Shown in pieces: positions 59,001-64,000 of a stretch of 64,000 nucleotides of DNA. The position numbers and the translations under genes were made by a program. Where the stretch lies: contig NZ_LT629772.1 of the NCBI RefSeq assembly GCF_900105385.1, forward strand, positions 4,588,001 through 4,652,000, in the 5' to 3' direction. Position 1 is the first letter of the stretch, and every line of letters starts with the position of its first letter. The stretch comes from Microlunatus soli. GTDB taxonomy: Bacteria; Actinomycetota; Actinomycetes; Propionibacteriales; Propionibacteriaceae. The notes beneath the pieces were generated by a model, which ran no database searches, was not told the origin of the DNA, and saw nothing but the letters and a program-made list of their open reading frames with translations.

Positions 59001-59569
59001 AATCCGGGTTCACAGTGATCAACACCGAGCCGCCGGCACCGCCGGTGATCACCGAGCCCGCCGACGGCGGCCAACTGGATCCCGGCAATCCGGTGATCGG
59101 CGGCACCGGCGAACCGGGCGCGACCGTCCAGGTCAGTGTCAACGGTCGTCCGATCGGCAGCGCCGAGGTCGGCGTCGACGGCACCTGGTCGGTCGCGGTG
59201 CCGACCGATCTCGGCTGCGGTGATTACAGTGCTGTCGCTACGCAATCGGCCGTCCGGATGTCGGCCGCCACGACGTTGAGCACGCTGCTGGTCAGCTCGT
59301 CGGCCTCGGATCCGGTGCAGTTCGCCGTTCCGTGCTCGTCGCCCGGCGGCAACCAGCCGGGTGGCAATCAGCCCGGCGGCAATCTGCCCGGTGGCAATCA
59401 GCCTGGCGGCAACCAGCCCGTTGGCACCATGCCGGCAGGGAGCGGCGGGAACGGCGGTGGCCTTGCCAGTACCGGCAGCCCGGCGGGCATGCTCTGGATC
59501 AGCCTGCTCGGTGCAGTCGCGTTGCTCGGCGGGCTGGTCCTGATCCGCCGACGGCAGGCGCTGAAATGA
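53039..59569 (+). CDS. Giant cell-wall-anchored protein with 19 Ig-like repeats and LASTG sorting signal
   Basis: 2,176 residues. A Sec signal (FRAFAVAVVAILLIPISTLV) is followed by a unique domain to about residue 325, rich in Thr/Ser/Gly, with choice-of-anchor-like character (SSGTAASDSGTATDNYDVGL). Nineteen bacterial Ig-like repeats of about 90 residues follow. Each begins like APVITGPADGST, continues TPTITGTGEPGATVTV and DGTWSL, and ends ITATQTDPAGN. After a GGNQP-type Gly/Pro/Asn wall-spanning stretch comes LASTG, a hydrophobic helix and RRRQALK. This is a sortase signal with Ala in place of Pro. It is probably an adhesin or matrix stalk. No sortase gene is in the window. Confidence 0.92.
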   Translation: MLRRLGFRAFAVAVVAILLIPISTLVSRADPLPADYSGTTHGDVLGLDVTAAGLTIGAALGHSSTDVASSGDPRAQAESANLEADAVGIPIAVSSGTAASDSGTATDNYDVGLGQVDVPPLLDTGVITGTGATRWPGEAMCVPDGSPIATSTTSLASAALGITGIDILELGAASTTGETHLDNGSVVSTSSGVLADTSLINGLVQLHVLDQPRITATSDGATGTATANNYAVAVTVGGTTTTLRAGGTLPVDLTIPLVANVHLDISVGSLQDLSSGATGSASTSFLRITGSITALGGVSLASLDIGLLPLNATATGAPDGVECDRLDAPTITAPADGAETDGSPTISGTGVPGATVTVVEGADVIGTAVVGDDGTWSLQPDSALAEGSHTISATQATDTASSDPSNAVNFTVLDTTPPGPPVITGPPDGSSTNVATPTISGTAEAGSVVTVTTDDGTVLGTAATDADGNWSLVPDDPLADGAYTITATATDDANNTSEASDPVTFTVDTQLPDAPEITAPADGSTIGDATPTITGSGEPGANVEVLVDGTSLGTTTVNDDGTWSIDVTDALGEGGHVITATQTDPAGNRSDPTTSSFVVDTVAPATPTITAPADGSVTADDTPDISGTAEPGSTVTVSSDDGTELGTATADDNGIWTLTPDALADGDYTITAVATDSAGNDSPTSAPSTFTVDTTAPDAPVITAPADGSTSNDSTPTISGTGEAGTTVEVTVDGDVIGTTTVDEDGNWSLPVPAPLADGDHTATATQTDPAGNTSGESEPVAFTIDTTAPDAPVITTPADGSVTGDSTPTISGTAEPGATVTVTTADGTELGTATADGGGDWSFAADALDDGTYTITATATDEAGNGSVPSEPVTFTVDTTAPEAPVITGPADGSTIADNTPTIVGTGEPGATVEVSIDGTVIGTADVGDDGTWSLDPSDALADGEHTVTATQTDPAGNVSGASDPVDFTVDTTAAGPPVITEPGNGDVTTDPTPTISGTGEVGSTVTVVDSDGNELGTAEVGADGNWSLTPGALADGTYTITATQTDEAGNESAASAPVIFTVDSTAPDAPVITAPADGSTTNDPLPTVTGTGEPGATVSVSVDGTEVGTTTVNGDGSWTLPLTDPLSDGDHEITATQTDPAGNTSDPSEPVTITVDATAPEAPAITGPEDGSTLTDPTPTITGTGEPGATVTVIIDGQPVGTADVGDDGSWSFDVPADSALDDGTHEITATQTDPAGNSSPVSDPVSVTVDATAPEPPVITEPVDGSVTGEQTPDISGTAEPGSTVTVIIDGDPAGTTTADDNGSWTFTPTEPLADGDHEITATATDPADNTSDPSDPVTVTVDSTAPQAPVITGPADGAVTNADPVAVTGTGEPGAIVEITVDGEVVGSTQVNDDGNWSFTPSEPLGDGEHTIGATQTDAAGNTSPAADPVTITVDTTAPAAPVISSPADGAALNDATPTITGTGEPGATVEVFVDGASIGTVIVGDDGGWSITVPDDQPLTGGDHVITAGQTDPAGNASPVSDPVTVTIDSDVAPPGIESPADGSSTNDSTPAITGIGEPGATVTVTSGDTVLGTATVDGDGNWSLTPDALADGTYTITATQTDAAQNASEASDPVTFTVDTAAPAAPAVTSPVDGAATDDATPVITGTGEPGATVTVIIDGDDVGTAVVGEDGSWSVELTDPLADGDHTASATQTDPAGNTSPASEPVGFTVDTAAPDAPVITGPADGAKLATSTPTITGTGEPGATITVTDEDGDQIGTAVVGADGTWSLVSTELLDGPHVITATATDPAGNVSDESEPVGFTIDTIAPGSPVIDQPADGSTTGDNTPVISGTGTPGSTVTVSVDGNQLGTVEVDDDGNWSVRVTDPLADGEHMITAVQTDQVGNRSDPTTATVTVDTQVDPPTITGPVDGSTIGDRTPVVTGTGEPGAIVEVEVDGTKVGTVEVDADGSWSIPITDALGYGEHRVTAIQTDAAGNASEAVESGFTVINTEPPAPPVITEPADGGQLDPGNPVIGGTGEPGATVQVSVNGRPIGSAEVGVDGTWSVAVPTDLGCGDYSAVATQSAVRMSAATTLSTLLVSSSASDPVQFAVPCSSPGGNQPGGNQPGGNLPGGNQPGGNQPVGTMPAGSGGNGGGLASTGSPAGMLWISLLGAVALLGGLVLIRRRQALK
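54019..59335 (+). repeat. Array of 19 Ig-like coding repeats (about 280 bp each)
   Basis: Nineteen consecutive units, counted from the recurring P-x-I-T-x-P-x-D-G openings. They are similar but not identical, and the last two diverge most. The near-repetition also creates long shadow reading frames on the other strand. Confidence 0.9.
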
Positions 59570-59613
59570 GGTGCGGCCGGGACTGAACGGATCGGCGGCG
59601 ACAGAATGGCGTT

Positions 59614-60549
59614 GTGACCGGATTCGACACCGCTGTGGAAGAGCGCTACTTCGAGGACTACCGGCCGGGCACGCAGGTCCGGCTCGGTGCGGAGCGGGTG
59701 ACCGAGGCGGATGTGCTGCGGTTCGCCCGCGAGTTCGACCCACAGTCGATCCATGTCGACGTCGAGAGGGCGGCGGCCGGACCGTTCGGTGGCTTGATCG
59801 CATCGGGCTGGCACACGGCAGCGTTGATGATGCGGGTGTTCGCGACCTCGTTCCTGAACGAGGCCGCGAGCCTGGCATCTCCCGGGGTGGACGAGCTGCG
59901 CTGGCTGCGGCCGGTCCGGCCGGGGGACATCCTGTCGGCGCGGTTCACGGTGCTCGACGCCCGGCCGTCACGATCGAAACCCGACCGCGGCGTCGTCCGG
60001 ACCCGGATCGAGATGATCAACGCCGACGACGAGCCGGTACTGACGATGATCGCGATGAACATCATCCGCCGCCGCACCCCCGGACCGGCTGAGGAGCAGG
60101 CCAGCCGATTCTCCGACGTCACCGAAGCCTGCCGGACCTTGATCACCGAGCGGTTCGCCGATGGTCAGGAGGCCGGGGCCGCGGCCATGTTGCTCGCGGA
60201 CGGGACCATCCTGACCGGCACCGCGCCCGAGGTGCTGAACCCGTCGGTGGAGAGCTGCCACGAACTGGAGCCGTTCGCGGCAGCGTACCGATTGGGGCAA
60301 CCGATCCTCGCCTCGATCTGTCTGCATCGCCGCGGGGACGGCAGCTTCGTCGTGCTCAGCCCGTGCGGGGTCTGCCGGGAACGGCTGGCGATCCACGGCC
60401 CGGACGTCCGGGTCGCCGTCACCATCCCGGACGACCCGACCGTCGTCAGCTGGGAACCGCTCAGCGCCGTCCTTCCGCACTACTGGATGACAGCCTTCGC
60501 CGACGATCTGCCGGACGGGTGGACCGGTACGGCCGGGGCGACGAGTTAG
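59614..60549 (+). CDS. Fusion of a MaoC-like hotdog dehydratase domain and a cytidine deaminase-like domain
   Basis: 311 residues. Residues 1-155 are a MaoC/R-hydratase domain: VTEADVLRFAREFDPQSIHV with Asp42 and His47 at the hydratase positions, then GPFGGLIASGWHTAALMMRV and LRPVRPGDILSARFTVLD. Residues 165-311 are a tetrameric-type cytidine deaminase domain: LNPSVESCHELEPFAAAYRL with Cys215 and Glu217, and LSPCGVCRERLA with Cys251 and Cys254 as zinc ligands. The frame is continuous with no stop between. The GTG at 59614 lacks a ribosome site; CAGAAT ends six bases before it. I know of no described protein with this pairing. The two activities have no obvious metabolic link. Confidence 0.8.
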   Translation: MTGFDTAVEERYFEDYRPGTQVRLGAERVTEADVLRFAREFDPQSIHVDVERAAAGPFGGLIASGWHTAALMMRVFATSFLNEAASLASPGVDELRWLRPVRPGDILSARFTVLDARPSRSKPDRGVVRTRIEMINADDEPVLTMIAMNIIRRRTPGPAEEQASRFSDVTEACRTLITERFADGQEAGAAAMLLADGTILTGTAPEVLNPSVESCHELEPFAAAYRLGQPILASICLHRRGDGSFVVLSPCGVCRERLAIHGPDVRVAVTIPDDPTVVSWEPLSAVLPHYWMTAFADDLPDGWTGTAGATS

Positions 60550-60564
60550 GCAAGGCTCAGTTTT
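60546..60564. promoter_or_regulatory. IdeR/DtxR-like iron box before the VIT gene
   Basis: The 19 bases match the IdeR consensus at about 12 positions, strongly in the left half (TTAGG..AGGCT) and poorly in the right half. It overlaps the previous gene's stop. A second palindrome, TGGAATCATTCCA (60566-60578), sits between it and the TAGAAT -10 box at 60589-60594. Confidence 0.4.
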
Positions 60565-60601
60565 CTGGAATCATTCCAAAGAAGCTTCTAGAATGGCGCC
60601 C

Positions 60602-61354
60602 ATGACCCAGACGATGCCCACCGCGGACCACGGCCGGCCGTTCGACGGCGAGGACCGCTCGACGCATGCCGAGCCGCAGGGCAGCGGCATCAACCAGAAG
60701 CTGAACTGGCTGCGGGCCGGTGTGCTCGGCGCCAACGACGGCATCGTCTCCGTCGCCGGCATCGTGGTCGGTGTGGCCGGCGCCTCGGTCGGCCGCGGCG
60801 CCATCGGCCTGGCCGGTCTGGCCGGACTGGTGGCCGGCGCGCTGTCGATGGCTGCCGGTGAATACGTCTCGGTCAGCACGCAGCGCGACACCGAACGGGC
60901 GCTGATCGAGAAGGAGAAGCGCGAGCTGGCCGAGATGCCGGAGGAGGAGTTGGACGAGCTCGCCGGCATCTACCGGGACAAGGGGCTGTCCGAGCCGCTG
61001 GCCCGCCAGGTCGCCGAAGAGCTGACCGCCAAGGATGCGCTCGGTGCCCATCTGGACGCCGAGCTCAAGATCGACGCCGACGACCTGTCCAATCCCCTCA
61101 CGGCGGCCCTCGCGTCGGCGCTGAGTTTCACCGTCGGCGCATTGCTGCCGCTGCTGATGATCGTCCTCACCCCGGAGCTGGTACGCATCCCGCTGACCTT
61201 CGCCGCGGTGGTGATCGCGCTGGCGTGCACGGGTCTGGTGAGTGCCCGCCTCGGTGGGGCGCCGGCTCGGCGAGCCATCCTACGCAACGTCCTCGGCGGG
61301 GCGGTCGCGATGACGGTCACCTACATCATCGGACGACTGGTCGGCACCCTCTGA
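60602..61354 (+). CDS. VIT1/CCC1-family iron/manganese transporter
   Basis: 250 residues. The first helix region LNWLRAGVLGANDGIVSVAG, followed by AGLVAGALSMAAGEYVSVST, is the family signature, with Asp and Met residues lining the metal path. A cytoplasmic helical hairpin (about 95-160; RDTERALIEKEKRELAEMPE) carries Glu metal-binding residues. Three more helices follow. Family members move Fe2+ or Mn2+ out of the cytoplasm. TAGAAT ends seven bases before the ATG at 60602, so I prefer it to the ATG at 60593. The IdeR-like box upstream fits iron-responsive control. Confidence 0.9.
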   Translation: MTQTMPTADHGRPFDGEDRSTHAEPQGSGINQKLNWLRAGVLGANDGIVSVAGIVVGVAGASVGRGAIGLAGLAGLVAGALSMAAGEYVSVSTQRDTERALIEKEKRELAEMPEEELDELAGIYRDKGLSEPLARQVAEELTAKDALGAHLDAELKIDADDLSNPLTAALASALSFTVGALLPLLMIVLTPELVRIPLTFAAVVIALACTGLVSARLGGAPARRAILRNVLGGAVAMTVTYIIGRLVGTL

Positions 61355-61390
61355 TCGGGTCGAACCTGAGGGCGATGACAGAATCGGGGC

Positions 61391-62731
61391 ATGACCGTAC
61401 CCTCCCAGCCGGCCGTTGAACAGCAGTACGCACCCGACGCCGAGGTCGTCGACATCTGTCGCGACCTGATCCGGATCGACACGTCCAACTACGGTCCTGA
61501 GCCGGGACCGGGGGAGCGGGACGCCGCCGAACGAGTGGCCGGCCTACTGGACGAGGTCGGCATCGCCAGCGAGCTGTACGAGTCCGCGCCGCGGCGGACC
61601 AGCCTGGTGGCCAACTGGGAACCCGACGGCGTCGATCGCGATGCGCCGCCGCTGCTGATCCACGCCCACCTGGACGTCGTCCCCGCCAACGCCGCCGACT
61701 GGCAGGTCGATCCGTTCGCCGGCGAGGTGACCGACGGCTGTGTCTGGGGACGCGGGGCGGTCGACATGAAGGACTTCGACGCGATGGTGTTGAGCGTCGT
61801 CCGTGCTCGGGCCCGAGCCGGCGTCGCGCCGCGGCGGCCGATCCGGCTGGTGTTCACCGCCGACGAAGAGGCCGGCGGTTCGCTGGGATCGCAGTGGCTC
61901 GTTGATCAACATCCGGAGTTGATCAAGGACTGCACCGAGGCGATCGGCGAGGTCGGCGGCTTCTCGCTGACGATCAAGGATGATCTTCGGCTGTACCTGA
62001 TCCAGACCGCCGAGAAGGGCATGAACTGGCTCAAGCTGATCGCCGACGGCACCGCCGGCCACGGCTCGATGCGCAATGACGACAACGCCGTCACCGAGCT
62101 GGCCGGCGCGGTGTCGCGAATCGGCAGCTACAAGTGGCCGGACCGGATCACTCCGGCCCAGCAGGCCTTCCTGGATGCGATCTCCGAGGCGCTGGAGATC
62201 GAACTCGATCCGGACACCGTCGAGGAGACCCTGGCCAAGCTGGGCAGCATCTCCCGGATGATCGGCGCCACCATGTCCAACACCGCCAACCCGACCATGA
62301 TCGCTGGCGGCTACAAGCACAATGTCATCCCCGGGCAGGCGACGGCGGCGATCGACGGCCGAACGGTGCCGGGTGGCCGGGAGGAGTTCCTGGAGACGAT
62401 CACCGAACTGATCGGGCCGAAGGTCCGCTACGAACACGCCGTCGACCTGCCGTCGGTGGAGACCGAGTTCGCCGGTGCGCTGACCGAGGCGATGCAGGCC
62501 AGCCTGCTGACCGAGGATCCGGGAGCGCGGGCGGTGCCGTACCTGCTCAGCGCCGGCACCGACGCCAAGGCCTGGGACCGGCTCGGTGTCCGCTGCTACG
62601 GATTCGCGCCGCTGCGGCTGCCAGCCGACCTCGATTTCGTCGGCATGTTCCACGGCATCGACGAGCGGGTGCCGACCGATTCGCTGGAATTCGGCGCCCG
62701 GGTTCTGGACAAGTTCCTCGCGATCGCTTGA
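61391..62731 (+). CDS. M20-family metallopeptidase/deacylase
   Basis: 446 residues. Metal and catalytic residues: His93-x-Asp95 (LLIHAHLDVVPA), Asp125 (VWGRGAVDMKD), and Glu159-Glu160 (FTADEEAGG). The C-terminal His is in GFAPLRLPADLDFVGMFHGI. A dimerisation domain lies in the middle (KLIADGTAGHGSMRNDDNAV, then GQATAAIDGRTVPGG). It hydrolyses dipeptides or N-acyl amino acids with two zinc ions. CAGAAT ends six bases before the ATG, so the transcript is probably leaderless. It lies between VIT and DUF5703 genes on the same strand. Confidence 0.9.
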   Translation: MTVPSQPAVEQQYAPDAEVVDICRDLIRIDTSNYGPEPGPGERDAAERVAGLLDEVGIASELYESAPRRTSLVANWEPDGVDRDAPPLLIHAHLDVVPANAADWQVDPFAGEVTDGCVWGRGAVDMKDFDAMVLSVVRARARAGVAPRRPIRLVFTADEEAGGSLGSQWLVDQHPELIKDCTEAIGEVGGFSLTIKDDLRLYLIQTAEKGMNWLKLIADGTAGHGSMRNDDNAVTELAGAVSRIGSYKWPDRITPAQQAFLDAISEALEIELDPDTVEETLAKLGSISRMIGATMSNTANPTMIAGGYKHNVIPGQATAAIDGRTVPGGREEFLETITELIGPKVRYEHAVDLPSVETEFAGALTEAMQASLLTEDPGARAVPYLLSAGTDAKAWDRLGVRCYGFAPLRLPADLDFVGMFHGIDERVPTDSLEFGARVLDKFLAIA

Positions 62732-62755
62732 TCTCGGTACTAGCCTGAAGCGGCA

Positions 62756-62980
62756 ATGAAACAGCCCGTTGAGTACCAGGTCGAGCGAGTCCGGTTGGGC
62801 CGCCATCTCTCCCGTGGTGCTGTCCGCAGACTGCTCACCGACCAGGCCGAGTACGGCGGCTGGGAGCTGACCCGACTGCGCCGCTACCGCGACGGCACCC
62901 GCGAGGTGTGGATCCGCCGCAAGATCATCAAGGTGCGATCCACCCTCGACCCCGACCTCGACCGCCTACTCGGCTCCTGA
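62756..62980 (+). CDS. DUF5703 family protein
   Basis: 74 residues: VEYQVERVRLGRHLSRGAVR, LLTDQAEYGGWELTRLRRYR, DGTREVWIRRKIIKV. This matches the small actinobacterial DUF5703 family, often found beside M20 peptidases as here. It is strongly basic, with no signal peptide or membrane helix. Function unknown. TAGCCT lies nine bases before the ATG. Confidence 0.85.
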   Translation: MKQPVEYQVERVRLGRHLSRGAVRRLLTDQAEYGGWELTRLRRYRDGTREVWIRRKIIKVRSTLDPDLDRLLGS

Positions 62981-62985
62981 ACCCA

Positions 62986-63072
62986 CCCGCCCCTCACCGC
63001 TGACCCGTCAGTTTCTCCCCGACACGCCCGGCGTGTCGGGGAGAAACTGACGGGTCAGCGGTGAGGGGCGGG
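62986..63072. repeat. Perfect 87-bp palindrome with 43-bp arms
   Basis: Two perfectly complementary 43-bp arms meet at a single base, C63029. The inner part reads CGACACGCC-C-GGCGTGTCG. It begins six bases after the DUF5703 stop and ends 50 bases before the next ATG. As RNA it would form one very long hairpin from either strand. There is no U-run. It could be a bidirectional terminator or a palindromic repeat element. Confidence 0.9.
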
Positions 63073-63122
63073 GACGGTATAGGGCTGGCCCGGTTCGGGC
63101 GGTCCGGGTAGGTTCAGCGAAC

Positions 63123-64000
63123 ATGCAGACCCCCGACGCCGCAGTCTCCGGTGATGATCAGCAACCTCCGCGGCTGAGTCGGCGCACGGTGCTGGCCGGC
63201 AGTGGCGCACTGGCCACCGGACTGGTCGTGCTGCCGAGCCGGAGCACCATCCCGGCAGTTGCCGACCCAGCCGAGTTCGGCACCCTGCGCGGCACCTGGA
63301 CCGACCTCTTCCTCGGCAGCGGCTTCGATCCGGACGCGGAGCCGTTCGCCGGCAAACTCCGAGCGGTCGGCGAGACCGCCCGGCGCTATCTGGACGGTCT
63401 CGCCCCGGCAGCGGGCTCGCTCTGGCCGGACCTGAACTACCACGACCCGGACCCGGACACCGACACCGATTCGTTCAACTACTCGGCCCGGATGAATACC
63501 ACGATCACCCGGTTGCGGCAGATCGCCGAGGCGGTCCGCCAGCCGGGGACCGGGCTGACCGGAGACAGCACCGCGACCCAGGCGGTGATCGACGGACTCG
63601 ACCAGCTCAACACCGAGGTGTACGCCGACGGCCTGGCCCGGTTCGGGAACTGGTGGAACTTCCAGATCGGCGGCGCCCAGGACCTCATGACGACGGCGAT
63701 CCTGATCTTCGACGAACTGACCACCGAACAACGCAGCCGGTACGCCGCCGCGGTCGACTACTACGTTCCGGACTCGACCTTTGACCATTACACCGGCACC
63801 AGCACCGGCGCCAACCGGGTGGACCTGTGCCTGAGCGTGATCCTGCGCAGCCTGCTGGCCGACAACGCCGATCGGCTGACGCTGGCCCGGGACGCGCTGT
63901 CGCCGGTCTTTCCCTACGTCACCACCGGGGACGGCTACTACGCCGACGGATCATTCATCCAGCACAGCAAGATCCCCTATATCGGTGGCTACGGCGCCGT
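63123..64000 (+). CDS. Tat-exported polysaccharide lyase family 8 protein (cut by window edge)
   Basis: 292 residues visible. A twin-arginine signal (LSRRTVLAGSGALATGLVVL) marks export. The catalytic alpha-toroid follows the PL8 pattern: NWWNFQIGGAQDLMTTAIL with the catalytic Asn, TGANRVDLCLSVILRSLLAD, GDGYYADGSFIQHSKIPYIG with the His, and the expected Tyr soon after. The beta domains lie outside. PL8 enzymes cleave hyaluronan, chondroitin or xanthan by beta-elimination. TAGGTT ends eight bases before the ATG. Substrate cannot be told from this part. Confidence 0.88.
   Translation, partial: MQTPDAAVSGDDQQPPRLSRRTVLAGSGALATGLVVLPSRSTIPAVADPAEFGTLRGTWTDLFLGSGFDPDAEPFAGKLRAVGETARRYLDGLAPAAGSLWPDLNYHDPDPDTDTDSFNYSARMNTTITRLRQIAEAVRQPGTGLTGDSTATQAVIDGLDQLNTEVYADGLARFGNWWNFQIGGAQDLMTTAILIFDELTTEQRSRYAAAVDYYVPDSTFDHYTGTSTGANRVDLCLSVILRSLLADNADRLTLARDALSPVFPYVTTGDGYYADGSFIQHSKIPYIGGYGA

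Noticed and set aside
53039-59569. Fragmented or chimeric assembly of the Ig-repeat gene
   Set aside because: The frame is open for 2,176 codons from a signal peptide to a sorting signal, and the repeats differ enough from each other to be assembled uniquely.

Overview
The window is 64 kb of GC-rich DNA (roughly two-thirds G+C) with actinobacterial gene style: GTG starts, ATGA/GTGA overlaps, many Tat signals, a DUF222-HNH gene, a DUF5703 gene, and several genes that look leaderless. This fits an actinomycete of the Propionibacteriaceae/Microlunatus type; the genus is inference only. It holds about 48 protein genes or gene remnants and one tRNA. There are no rRNA genes, CRISPR arrays, intact insertion sequences or phage genes.

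Layout. 0-3.8 kb: a translationally coupled minus-strand operon of two cytochrome P450s (one cut by the window edge), a TetR regulator and an FAD ferredoxin-type reductase, behind a TTGACT-N17-TGTACT promoter overlapped by a perfect inverted repeat. 4.2-9.3 kb: a frameshifted HNH gene, a DIP1984-family gene, a flavin monooxygenase, minisatellites and a GNAT acetyltransferase. 9.5-14.3 kb: exported enzymes (esterase, lysozyme-like protein, C39-like peptidase, GH76 mannanase with a LacI-type operator). 14.3-18.9 kb: a flavin aromatic hydroxylase, asparagine synthetase and a TetR gene with a 16-bp palindrome.

19.0-39.4 kb is the most unusual part, a carbohydrate locus of 16 genes. It has two binding protein plus two-permease ABC systems without an ATPase, four TIM-barrel 'hypothetical glycosyl hydrolase' proteins in two homologous pairs, and an alpha-glucuronidase-like protein. 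It also has an enolase-superfamily enzyme with a K-x-H motif, a tartronate-semialdehyde-reductase-like enzyme, a D-2-hydroxyacid dehydrogenase, a hydroxypyruvate-isomerase-like enzyme and a GntR/FCD regulator. Sites of the FadR-type form TNGTNNNACNA lie before the three main transcription units, so the locus may be one regulon for an oxidised sugar or glycoside.

39.8-44.0 kb: glycolate oxidase glcDEF with its own promoter and operator. The glyoxylate it makes could in principle link to the tartronate/hydroxypyruvate enzymes, although no glyoxylate carboligase is seen. 44.1-51.2 kb: a second possible small-sugar pathway (SDR, divergent triose-phosphate isomerase, sugar-phosphate isomerase/epimerase, FGGY kinase, YjbQ) divergent from a LysR gene and followed by an APC permease. 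The motif TGATAA-N7-TTATCA occurs on both sides of lysR.

51.2-64 kb: an M24 peptidase, tRNA-Leu(GAG), a 2,176-residue surface protein with 19 Ig-like repeats and an LASTG sorting signal, a MaoC-cytidine deaminase fusion, a VIT-type iron transporter with an IdeR-like site, an M20 peptidase, DUF5703, a perfect palindrome with 43-bp arms, and the start of a PL8 polysaccharide lyase. Across the window the palindrome TTGATCAA looks strongly over-represented, with synonymous codon choices that favour it.
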